DNA from: Dasyornis broadbenti
Taxonomy: Eukaryota; Chordata; Aves; Passeriformes; Dasyornithidae
DNA: 64,000 nucleotides
Assembly (NCBI GenBank): GCA_013397935.1
Contig: VZRN01011464.1
Coordinates: forward strand, 533,105 to 597,104
Direction of reading: 5' to 3'
Made by a program: the position numbers and the translations under genes. Position 1 is the stretch's first letter, and each line of letters begins with the position of its first letter. The notes below the pieces were generated by a model. That model was given only the letters and a program-made list of their open reading frames with translations. It was not told where the DNA came from and searched no databases. Of this stretch, positions 28,501 to 40,211 are shown piece by piece.

Positions 28501-30654
28501 CATAACAGTATTATGACCTCCAGTTCTTGTTCCAAATTGGCAACACACAGTTTATGGTTAAAGATTATGTACCAGAATATAATCTCCATTTTTTCCCCAA
28601 ATCTTTCCATGTCACTTAACATTTACATGAATGGGAATTTCAAGGGCCACTGTATTTTTGTCTCTCTGTCTCAGAAGGTCTTTCTGCTTTTCTTGTTTTG
28701 TAACTTCAGTTCTATGCTTATTCTGAATAAGCTTTTCCCAGCTGCAAGCTTTCCTATCCTCTTATTTACTTTTCTTTCCTGATCATTTGGGATGATACTA
28801 AATAATGACATGTTCAAAATTAAATACCTAACATTTACATAACGCATGTACAACTAGCACATGTAGGAAAAATAGAGACATCTGCAGTACTTTCTGTTCA
28901 CCAACTTAAAAACTGTATTTTGATTTGTAAACGTTCTACTTGTTATGGTACTAGATACTAGTCTTTTGTTCAGATATGAAATAAAGGAATATCTGTTTTG
29001 TTTCAACTTCATCTACTGTGCATTTCAAAGTAACTGAATGACCTTTTTTAAATTTGTAATCAACAATGTAAGTTCCCACACAGTGAAAAAAGGAGAAATA
29101 GTGTTATATCAAAACACCTTTCCATTAATACTTCTCAGAGGCTTGCACTGTCTTCTCTGAATTGGTAACTACTCAGTGACTGTATAATGTCAAAACTGAT
29201 AACAAGAAAAGGTTCAAAGATACTTTAGCTGCAAACTATCCTGAAATGCGTTTTAGTGGGGCTTTTTTAATCTGCTCCCCAACAGTAGTATTTCTGTGCA
29301 CCTTTTCTCCAATTTGACATTTGACTAATAAATCATCACAGCTATTAATAGTTCCTCTGTGTTCAGTCTCTGAAACAACGTGATACAACAGAAAGTAATA
29401 ACAGAGTTAAAATAACTAAGTAGATCTAAATGAAATTTAGACGTCTTTTTCTTTTCTCTTTTATTTTTTTTATTTCATGGACATCCGCAGTCCAGCTGAG
29501 AAAATACTTTTTTTTTTTTTTTAATTTAAGTAGATTAACCAACTAAAAATAAAACTCATTACACTTGCCTGAATTTTAATAGCAAAAATATATAATTAAA
29601 TACAAGACTTGAGGACTTTTAAAGAAACATGACAAAAAAGACATTTCAAATACTCTGAGATAGTTCTTCTGTAGCTAATCTTTAAACAGAATTATCTCCA
29701 ACAATATTACAAGTGCTGCTATTATTTCTAGCTGCTTCCAGATAATACAGTTTTCTGGAATTCTTAATAAACTCCCTCTAAAAAAGTCTCAGTTTTAGTC
29801 AGTAGGAAAAAACCATCATCACACCAAACTTAGAAATAAACCTCTTATAATGAATCCCTGTTTTAAAATAAGACAATCTGCAGGTTGAAAGATCATCAGA
29901 CAGGAAGATAATGTGAGCTTTGTATGAATCACTGCTAATCAGCTATTCTCAGAAAGGAAAGTATCTTTGATTGAAATGCTATATTAAAAAGTATACAAAA
30001 TACATACCTTAGTTCTTTTTCACGTATCAGCTGTAGGTTTATAAACTATATTTTAATTACTGTTGATGAGCAACTGGCATGAAATAGGCTTTCCTGTTTA
30101 TTACACACAGTTGCATACCAGCTTGCTTGTTAAATCTTTGTCAATTTTCTCATTTCTATATGCTTTGAGTGTGATCAGTGCATACTTTCTGCCAAGAAAA
30201 AGGCATAAAACACAAGTGCTTACTACATTTATGAAGAAGAATATTGTAAGAAGGATTGCTTTGACAGTTTGATTAAATTAACACAATCCATCAGCTTGCA
30301 CAACATACGTCACTCTTCAAAATACAGGTATTGCAACTTCCTTAGCGGATGCTAATGCATTTACATTGGAAAGCAGTGGTACCACATCTTTCCAAACCAA
30401 ATTTCCATGGAAAATAAACTCAAATAAACTGAATGGCATCTAATGACAGCATTTATAAACACAGTCCTCTGACAAAAGAAGAAGTTAAAAAGAAATGAAG
30501 CACAACTACCTGTATGTTTTCTCGTGAAGATGCAATTATATTTTTAAAATGTACATGGAATTTGTAACTACATTACATATACGTAAAACTACATGACAAT
30601 TTTTGGAACTGTTGAGCTAGACAGGAAAAAATTACTAAAATACAAATTGAAAAA
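25503..30654. other. Intronic stretch, nothing coding recognised
   Basis: AT-rich intron. The only structured feature noticed is the imperfect tandem duplication at 27528-27605. Open stretches on both strands (for example 128 codons on minus at 27709-28095) match no family I know and lack supporting splice signals. Confidence 0.6.
27528..27605. repeat. Imperfect tandem duplication, 43-bp period
   Basis: A segment beginning gaggacacatttaaga (27528) is repeated at 27571 as gaggacatatttaaga. Matching continues through a 'gtattgtttttaaa' versus 'atactgcttttaaa' block. The copies differ at several positions, so the duplication is not recent. Confidence 0.85.
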
Positions 30655-30760
30655 TCTGCAAAACAGTCAGCATGGGTTTATGAAAAGCAGGTCTTGCTTG
30701 ACTAACCAGAACTCTTTCTATGACAAGGTGACCTGCTGTGCTAGGTTCTGATTTATGGTT
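30655..30760 (+). mobile_element. CR1 LINE fragment from the reverse transcriptase domain
   Basis: Read from about 30665 on plus, the translation is Ser-Gln-His-Gly-Phe-Met-Lys-Ser-Arg-Ser-Cys-Leu-Thr-Asn, then Ser-Phe-Tyr-Asp-Lys-Val-Thr. This is the conserved CR1/LINE reverse transcriptase block 'QHGF..g.SCLTN....FYD.VT'. Homology fades after about 30750 and no catalytic FADD box follows, so this is an isolated internal fragment. It is oriented opposite to the host gene and is dead. Confidence 0.82.
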
Positions 30761-33700
30761 GCAGAAATAAATGATGAATTTTATCTTGTATTTTATCATG
30801 TAATCATGATACAGCAATGTGATCAAATCTAGACATTTGCAAACTTTTGTTAACGAAGCACAAATAGCCTGAAATGACTATGGCAAAATGCGCCCAGTGT
30901 TTCCATTTTTTCAGCATATGTTGAAGATGCACTGAGAAACATTAGATACAAACTAAGAACCATTTGATAAACTGCACTGATCTCCATATAATAACAAAAT
31001 GCGCTACTGGCCTCAACATCATGTGTAATTAATCCAGGATTATGTGAGATGGATAGAATAGGGTTATCTGCAAGCTTATGTCAGCATTCACATTAGCACG
31101 TAAGTGAAGGCAACAGGAGATGACAGGAAGATCAAAGCAGTTTGGGCTGAGGTTCCTACAGGATGTTACCTAGAGGAAACTGCAAGTATAAATCTGATAA
31201 TGAGGAGCATGGCTATTAGCACCACATGGTTCAAAAAAGCTAGAAGTTTTCATTCCCGTGGCTGTAAAAACCATCCTTAAAACAACAACTTAATAGTACT
31301 AGAGAAAGAAAACATTTTTAATTTCAAGGGGAAGGAAAAAACCAAGGAAAATAGGAAAGCTGCAGTTGGAGGACTTGGAAACAAAAGTAGAAAGGTTAGT
31401 GAATTGTCAGTGCTGCTTAAAACAGTGGAGAAATAAAGGCTAGCCTGTGTGAAATTAAAGCATTGTGCACCCCTGCAAATGGAACAAAAAGAAATCACAG
31501 TAGTCAACTAAATACAAGTATGCTTTATTACTCTGCTAAAGTGGGCTGAAGTATCTTTAGTGTAATAATATTCAACCTTTCAAAATAATAGTAGCTAAAT
31601 TCAGTATATAGCACACTGTAAACATTAGAGAAAAGGGTATTGTTCAACTTTACAAATTACCAGTTCAACCAGAGGAATTTAAAAGGGAAAAAAAAAAAAG
31701 AAAAAAAAGTATGATTTTTTAAACTCATTTCATAAGTTACCTTCAAATGAAGTTTCCAAAGGCATTTTTTGCATCCTCTGTCAACATATGTGAATGAAAA
31801 ACTTGTGCCAATGGCAACATACAATTCAACTTCTATCTGACTGCATGAGCTCAGTATTTCTCAAATATCAGGGTTAAAATAAACTGAGAAAGCTATATAA
31901 AGCACACTATTCCTCATTACAATTAACTTTTTTATTAAATAAAAACCAAGTCCTATTTTTCCCTCCCTACTGTGGAAAAATGCAGTTCCAGAATTTAACC
32001 TACACATCTCCAGCTTGAATCAAAATTGATCTTCCTTCAATTATCACCAGTCACAAAGTTCAAAAACTACAACAACAGATGTGGAGTCACCATCTCTGAA
32101 AGATGTTTACCCCAACAGCTACTCTCACTTTGTAAACTCCTTCATTGTTTACAAAGTTATGACAGTATTGCAGCACAGTAATGATGTGATTCTGATTCAG
32201 ACAATTACGCTCAGTCTTGAGTGAGTGTTTTAGTGAAATTTGAATTTTAGCTTCATTGAAAAATACCATTACCCTATGGAACATTATTGAAGACAACTGA
32301 GTTACCTGAAATGAATCTTACCCACCGACTCTCATGTACAAGTTTGTTAAATGGTTTATTGCACACGCAGTGAAAGTGGATTGGGGTGTAGCTAAAAAGG
32401 TTGAATATAGAAATGAATGCTCATTCCCAGACATATGTTTTCAAAAAGGCAAATAGACTAGGTAAAATTTAAAACAAAACAAAAAATGGAAGCATCAAAT
32501 TAATTCCCTAATTTAAAATATGCAGTTATTATTAGCAATAACTAATTTGTATACTTAATTAGAATAACCAGTACAATAACTATGTACTTCACAAATCATA
32601 CTTCCACAGTATATACTCTGTTTAGAGATCTGAATAATCAGGATAAGTTTATTTCTGAACTAGTGCCCAACTGAAGATTTCTATGCTGAAATTTTTTATT
32701 GTGTAGAAATGAATCTTAATAGCCAAAGGTGGCAAAGATTTAGTGGAAAAATGCTTACTAAAGACAGCCCAGAGGACTGTTGAAATCAGATTTAATTTGA
32801 AAACCACTGTCCATTTCTGATGCCATGTTAGGCATCACTTTAGAACTTCTTCATATTCACCTAAATACTGCAGCATAAATAGCATTATTTCAGTTTCACA
32901 CTACAAAAATATTAATTCCAACTAAGCACAGAACAGCCAAAGTTTATCAGATTCATATACACTTTGAAATAGTTGGAGTTTTTTGATCAGTAACTCCTGA
33001 ACTACTGCTGGGAGGAAAGAAACTAAATTGGGATAACCATATAAATACTTACAGAGAAAAATGTCAAGAAAATGAAGAAACTGAATGATGGAACATCTGA
33101 GTAATGACAGAAGAAAATTACATATTCTATCTGATTTACAGGGATTCATATTATTTCTATTAGATGAAAATTAAAAAAAAAAATAAGAATTGGGCTTTCT
33201 GAAATTCTGTGAGGGAAAAGTACACTACAGATTGTCTGGAAAATGTAAGAGAAAAATATGATACGCAAAAAAAATCCTATGCAGAATCTACTACAAAAAG
33301 TTATGAAATAAGAGAAGCGAGAGCTCTATTGAGGAAAAGAGGAATTCTTGGTCTCAGTAATTGTCATCAGCTATCTCAGGAGAACTGTCATACAGACATT
33401 CTGAAACACATATCTTAAATAAGGAAGACAGGTCAGGGAAAAAAAAAGCAGATATGCAAATCATCAGCCTAAGCTGACAGTGAAGTTGTAAGAAAGCCTC
33501 AGATCACCCATGAATATGATGGTGAAGGAAGAGTGAAAAAGAACCAAGAACCCCTGTGAGACTGGAAGAAAGGGCAGAATAGCTCTCAAAATAGACAGCC
33601 AAGGACAATGCAAGTGGCAGAGCAAAGCACAAGACTGTCATGTATAAGGAATACAAGAAAGGCCAGAATATTAAAGAAGTAGTGATCATGACTAGGAGCT

Positions 33701-35005
33701 GCAGGACTGAAGAGACAAAAGAAGATAAGATTTTTAATATTTCATGTAGTTCTAATGATGTTGTGCATTCCAGAAACAAACAGTAATTATAGCACTTTCA
33801 TAAGCCCTCCAAAAGGATCTATCCTGCTATATAGAAGCTATTTTTACTGAGTTTTACTGGATTTGCCGAATATTAGTTTCTCATTTCTCCTCCCTGCCCC
33901 CGCAAGGCTGTGTTTGAATTTAGGTATTTATGTCTTACACAGTGGCAAAGAGTTAAAATTATCTTTAACTTTTGATAGGTTTTCTGTGCAGGCTGCGTTA
34001 GCTGTGGATACCTTAATAAATTTGAAACAAGGAACCAGAGAACTGTACAACACGTTAGGACTTTTGCAAATTTGTTAAGGTTTTAACAACAACAAGACAT
34101 TAGAACAAAAACGGAAAAGTTAAACAGCAGTCATGGTTTAATTGTTAGTGCTCACTTAGAAATCTCTGACTCACATACTAGTTTTAGGTTACTGTATTGG
34201 CAGTTCTATAATGAAATTAAATAACTGAAAATAAACAGGATGTTACATACATTGGAATAATTTTGTTAAGATAAATCAGGAATAAGTGAACTAAAACAGG
34301 TTACGACATTTTGCAATACTGTATGTAAAGAATGAACTACTTTTCAGAAGCACTGATATTGTTTACTTCAAGAGTCTGGTTTACGCAGATCTGTGTGACT
34401 CAGACCACGGAAACAACAGAATTAAATTCCAATCGAGTTGTATCTGAAGTGATACTTTGGAAGATCATTTATTTGGAAGGGTCATTCAGAGGACTCAAAA
34501 TAGGTCTAATGAAACTGAGAGAATACCTATTCAACCAATAGAAAGCATGGAGCACCAGAGAGAGAGATGTTTTCAGAGAACAACAATACACCTGACAGCA
34601 GCTGAAACAATAGCCCAAGGAGATTGAAATCTGGCATATTTAACTAACCTTCACTGAGTATCAGGGATAACAGTAAAGCACATTAACAAAGCAGAAGTGC
34701 ATGAGGCTTTTTCAAAAAGATTTTACCATTTTTCTTAGATTAAGTATATTTCTCCCTTTATTGACACTTTATTAACAAAATACCCTGGACATAAAATCAA
34801 TTCATCAAGAAAGTGTTAGCCTATTTGCATAAGCAGAACTTCCAAGGAGTTTCCTCACTGAAGAGCCATGAAGGTGCCTCTTCTTTTACAGGAAAATAAA
34901 TTTGTAAATAGAACCAAATGGTAAGTTTAATGAACACCTATAATAATTTCTTTACTATCTAACGAAAAGTCATTTAATGCCACGTTAAACTCAATAAAAT
35001 CCCAT
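30761..35005. other. Intronic stretch, nothing firmly identified
   Basis: Contains A-rich tracts (for example 31688-31709) and a purine-rich block at about 33200-33770. The block has a plus-strand open stretch of 69 codons at 33209-33418 but no recognisable protein. It may include decayed repeats that I cannot name. Confidence 0.55.
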
Positions 35006-35195
35006 AATCACAGAATGGGTAAGGTTGGAAGGGACCTTAGTGAATCATTTTGTCCAACCTCCCTGCTCAAGCATAGTTATTCTAGAGCACACTGCATAAG
35101 ATTGTGTCCAGACAGTTCTGAAATATCTCCAGTGAGGGAGACTCCACAGCCTCTCTGGTCAACCTGTTTCACAGGACAAAGCATAGGATCACCAC
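35006..35195 (-). mobile_element. CR1 LINE fragment, 3' end (copy A)
   Basis: On plus the element starts with atcacagaatgg, then ggttggaagggacctta, tgtccaacctccctgctcaag, and an 'atatctccagtgagggagactccacagcc' type segment. This is the reverse complement of the CR1 3' region. The element therefore lies in the same orientation as the host gene, with its 3' end at about 35006. The body is truncated after about 190 bp. Confidence 0.92.
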
Positions 35196-35686
35196 CTTCC
35201 ACGTACTTAGGTGATTTCATTTATAGCAACATAAAGAGTTACACAGACATATAAGGAGATAGATCTGATGAAAAATTATCCAACAGAAAATTATACATCT
35301 GAAAGCGACAGTGAAATCAGAGCAAAGATGGACATCTCGGCACACCGGGAAACCTGTGACAGCTCACTCATCAGAAAGACATTCATCTTTGCCATTCTAG
35401 ATGATTCATCATATTGTGGAGCAGGAAGGCATGAGATCAGTGTAAGGAAAATTGTAGTAATGAACAATAGCATATGTGGAAGCAAAGGCAGAAAATGGGT
35501 TACTGATTGCTTCATTTAGATGTCTCACGCAGAAAATGTGAACAAATATCTTTTAGACCTGTGCAAGAAAACCCTGTTTAAAAGGTATATGGTATATTCT
35601 CAGCTTGTGACTTCCCAGTCTGCATAGGCAAAACAAATATGAAGCAGCTACTCTTAATATATACTCATTTAACTTCAGTCTAATAC
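35196..35686. other. Spacer between two CR1 copies
   Basis: About 490 bp with no recognisable repeat. Both strands have open stretches of 70-80 codons (35268-35519 plus, 35291-35515 minus) that overlap one another and resemble no known protein. Confidence 0.5.
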
Positions 35687-35955
35687 AAATCACAGAATCA
35701 CTGAAGTTGGAAATGACCTCTTGAGATCATCTAAGATCCTAATCACCCTTTTAAAGCAGGATCACCTAGACAGGGTTGTCTAGGACCATGTCCAGATGGT
35801 ATCTGAATATCTCCAAAGATGGAAACCCCATAAATTAGGCAACCAATGGCAGTTTGATGACCTTCACAGGACAAAGTGTTTTCTTGTATTCGCATAGAAT
35901 TTTGTGTTTCAACTTGTGCCCACTACTTGTTCTCTCACTGGGCACTGTTCAGAAC
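35687..35955 (-). mobile_element. CR1 LINE fragment, 3' end (copy B)
   Basis: On plus: aatcacagaatcactgaagt, then a diverged 'ttggaaatgacctcttgagatcat' segment, a 'ccatgtccagatgg' block, 'atatctccaaagatgg', and further in 'cttgtgcccactacttgttc' and 'tcactgggcac'. These are successive landmarks of the CR1 3' end in reverse complement. It covers the same part of CR1 as the copy at 35006-35195, so the two are separate insertions. This copy is longer and looks more diverged. Confidence 0.9.
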
Positions 35956-38900
35956 TTTTACACATATATACATAATTCAGAGACTAAGGGAATACACGGG
36001 AAATAGAGTACTAACTTTAAAACTGCTTTTGAAATTACAGAAAAGTGTTAGGAAAGTCTGATGTGTACCGAATCTAAATGATACACAAAATTAAAGAGCA
36101 TATGGATGTAAAACAAGCAATATTCCTTTTTGTCTTGTACAGCAACACAATTCTCTTTCAGACTTTGGTCCTTGAAAACAATATTAATTTTAATAAAGCC
36201 TTCTTCTAGAAACACTGTCTACTTCAAAGTAGCTAAGGAGCAAAACAAAATGTTTTCTAGACTGTATCTAACATTCTACAAGTATCCTACATTCATTCAT
36301 CAAGATCCTGATCAATAAAGCACTTGAGAGTACATGCTTACATAACAAATTCATGAGTTGGTCTATGGAAGTAAATGAGATTACTCACATTCTTTAAGCT
36401 AAGCATAAGAGAAAATACTTTCTCTCTGCATTCACAATCGACTTTCATTTTGCCACAGAAAAATTAACATCTATTTCAAAAGTACTGGAAGCTGCCTTAA
36501 GGACTTGAACCTAGAAAAACCTACAGGCTTCCCTATGCAAATCACTGAGTTTTGATTTTCTGCTCCTTGCATGTCTAAATACCTTCCTCATTAAAAAGCA
36601 CGGGTACACATCTTTTTCCTTCTTTTATTTTCCACGCTGAAACTTCCGTGATGTCAATGAATGCTACCAAAGAAAAATGGACAAAAATTAGCAATACACA
36701 AACATATTTGCAATCCACACTTACTTACATTAAAACAGTTGATCTAGTGGTGAAGAATTTTGTATCATAAAATGTCCTTTTAACTATTATGAAAGGAATT
36801 TTAACCCACTTTTTACAAAAATGCAGAGAGATTCTATTTTGAGATGGAGATTTCTAAATCTGCGTGCCTACAAGCATGCTGTGTACTTATGCTACAAAGG
36901 TAATGAAGATGGAGTCAGTATGTTCAATGAAGCCTAAAAAGAGATTCAGCTGATGAGCCACTCTAAACCATAAATCTCATAAATCACTCTAAATCTCTCT
37001 ATAGATTTATTTATCTAGAGTTTATTTACTGGGTGAAGCCTACATACCAAACACAGCAATGAACACAAACTTACAGAAAGACACCTATCTTTTTGCATAT
37101 CTCAAACTGAATCCCACATCTGCTGTTCACAGTAAGCCCACTGGTAGGACGGGTAGACTAGGAACTTTGGAGTTCCAGATGTGACAGACCTCTAAACACA
37201 GAAATTCCCATGTATTGGCAAGTAATATGCAAATCCATTCAAAGGTATGCATTTGTGCCAGATAACAACTTCAACTGTTACGGGGAGTCATATTTGAGCA
37301 TCTCATAGAGGCTGCTACTGTCAGTTTTGTATCTCCCAGTGCCGGTGAAACTGCTGATCAGTTGGGAAGCTGAATGTGCACACTGCTCTGTGCTAGAATG
37401 TGCTCCAGAGAAAATCAGGACCCACTTAGTCTGCTTTCACTGAGAATTTCAGAGCCCTTGTCTCCCCACGAGAAACTAAAAAATAAATAGGAAAAACTAA
37501 CAAAGTAGACTTGGATGATGAACAAAATAGTACCAATCATATATACACACCATTCTAATTCTACAAATACCATCTGGCTTTTTTCTATTCTAGGAGAAAA
37601 CCTGTGAGTTATATTCACATATAAATGTGAATGAGAGTACTTTAAATTTGCACTGAAGAGCTGAATTATTGTTTAAGAAACTTGGTTTTTCTCCCTTGTG
37701 CACATAATCCTTAGGCATGTTAAAGACTGTACATATAGTTTTATATATATATATATACAGTGAAAGCAATGTGGTTCTTTTTTTGACTAACACTCTTATG
37801 TTCTTTTCTTTGAGTTTTCTGTTATTTCAGATTGCACTTAACACAAGACAAACAATAAGACGTCAGTGACTTCAGTGCAGTACCACTGAAATATAATTGC
37901 CTGCCACAATAAATTCCTAATGAGCACAACTCTTGCCAATAGAAGGTTGCCCTGGCAACAGTTATCCCAGAAGGTAACTATCCATGTGGTAGAAGGTGAT
38001 GACAGACAGTTGTCTGACTAAGATTAGAAAACTATAAAAACTCTTCAATTGCTCAAGTTCAATGGAAGCTGATGTACCAGGAGTATGTCGACACGAGAAA
38101 ATACTGACTTGCTGAATATAAAGGGATTGAGAAACTTCCAAATGAATGTAGAGTTAGAACAGGGACATTTTGTTAAAACAGTTACATTTAGATTGCTTGT
38201 CTTGCAATAAAAAGTTCTTTTCTCACTTTTTCATGTCTTCCTATGGTTCCAAATAACTAAATAGGATTTAAACCATAGTTTTACATTTATTTTTAAAGAG
38301 AACAATGTGAAAAAGTTTTCCTGAATTATAACTGAAGTTGGCAAGATCAAGGCTGGGCTCAGTAGACAGTAGGACAGTGAATTCCAGCTCTGAGGTAGGG
38401 AGCTAAAAAAATTCCCAAGAGAAAACAAGAGGTGATGGAATCAAAGGTAGAGGTATGACCTGAGTACAGTCTCCTGAGGACACTGATGCTTTTTAACACA
38501 GGCACTGGTTTCTCTTACAGTATGTGGCAGGTGGTGACAAGAAGAGTCACTACCAAGCCACACAGTATTTTTACCTTTATTTCCTAAGAAAATTAAAGTT
38601 TAATGTTCACATTTTACATCTGGCAGGAAAGGTTATATCCCCCTATGTCCATCTCCTCTACTGCAGAACACTTAACCTACTGGCCAGCTTCAGTCAAATT
38701 GACAAATGCCTAGAAATCTGAAAGGCATAATCCTACTCACATGTTAGTAATTGAATATTAAATATTCATATGTCTAGACACTTCTTAAAAGGTAACTAAG
38801 CCAGATTCTAAAATTAAGTTATTGTCAAATGAGAGAGAAAGTGTTCATGAATTAAAAGGACAAAAATAACTGAGCAGAATCTGTGTTGTTCACTAAAATA

Positions 38901-40203
38901 CAAAGTGGTCTTGAAAAATATTATTTTGGTAGAGATGCAAAATTATTCAGAATAGTTTTTACTGGCAAAAAATAAAGTTGGCTTGAAAAAATTAAAGAAA
39001 GTTGTCGTGCCAGTGAGTAACAAAATGACAAATGAAATTCAGTCTGGATATACATACAGAGGTAAAACACTGGAAAGCATAGATAGCTGATGTCATCCGT
39101 GATATGAACCACCAGGACAGTCAGGTTGGACTAAGTATGAACAACTACCAGAAGTACTCACTTTTGACAGGAGAAAACACATGAAAAACTATAAATAAGG
39201 AAATAAAAAGATAAGAAACAACTTAAATCTCATTTGTGAATCCATGCTATCCTCATCCCTTGAAGAAGTTTCCATTTACTACACAACAGAAATAAGAACA
39301 AAAAGCACATGAAATGGCTTTTGTAAGTACAGATATTTTCAGCTTGTAAAAGGAGTGATTGCATACAGAGATAGAAAACAGTTTTGAGACAGTTGATGGG
39401 GAAAAAGTGAATAAAGAATGATTTGACACAATTTCTCATCATCAAAGAAATAAGTAGAAGTGAATTCAAAAGAATCTTTTGTTAAATCAAAGAAGGAAAA
39501 TTTCACACTGCATAATGAAATTGCAAAAAAATCTCTGCCACAGGATGTTTTAAGCAGTATACTTTAAAACAATTAGATTCATATTTAATAATACTCAATA
39601 GGCATTTTAAAAAAATCGGTGTAACAGATAAATATATAATAAATCTTGCAAGTAGAAGAAGATGGGAGGGTATATACCTTCCCCACTGTTTTGGTCTCAC
39701 TCTAACTGTTTGGTTTTGCCCACTTAACCTAACCTGATTCAAGGATCTTTGTGGTCCAAAAAGACCAGACTGGAACAGTGAGAGGTCTCACACTCTCTAA
39801 ATTTCTGGCCATGAAAAATTAAATCTGATTTCAGTACTTGCATATTGAGTCTCTTGTCTCAGGTGGCTTAAGGCTTTGATTGAGACCAGGAGTAGTAATA
39901 ATATTTTTGTTTTATAGATTCTACAGTGTCTGTTGAGAAATGTACTCCAGTTTCAACTTCAATTGATTTCATTTTTTCTTTAAATAAGCACTAAACACAA
40001 GACAACTCTACTGGAAAACACTTAAATCATTCTCACGTTCAGGGAATTAAATTCTCTGATTGAGTCTATGTAAAAAATAGAAACATAGGAAAAAACTACA
40101 ACTGCATTTTTGAACACTTCTTAAATTCCAATGAGTTATGGCCAGACAAAAAACATTTTATGTGTAACCTTTTTCCCCCTCTTTATCTCCTTTTTTTTTT
40201 TTT
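35956..40203. other. Intronic stretch without recognised features
   Basis: AT-rich intron with a short (TA)n run at about 37742-37757. No exon, repeat family or RNA gene was recognised. It ends in a run of 13 T that abuts the gap at 40204. Confidence 0.55.
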
Positions 40204-40211
40204 NNNNNNNN
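40204..40211. other. Small assembly gap (8 N) between poly-T and poly-G
   Basis: Thirteen T precede the 8 undetermined bases, and seven G followed by a purine-rich, G-rich stretch (aggaggagtgagaggtggtg region) follow them. Real length may differ from 8. Confidence 0.98.
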
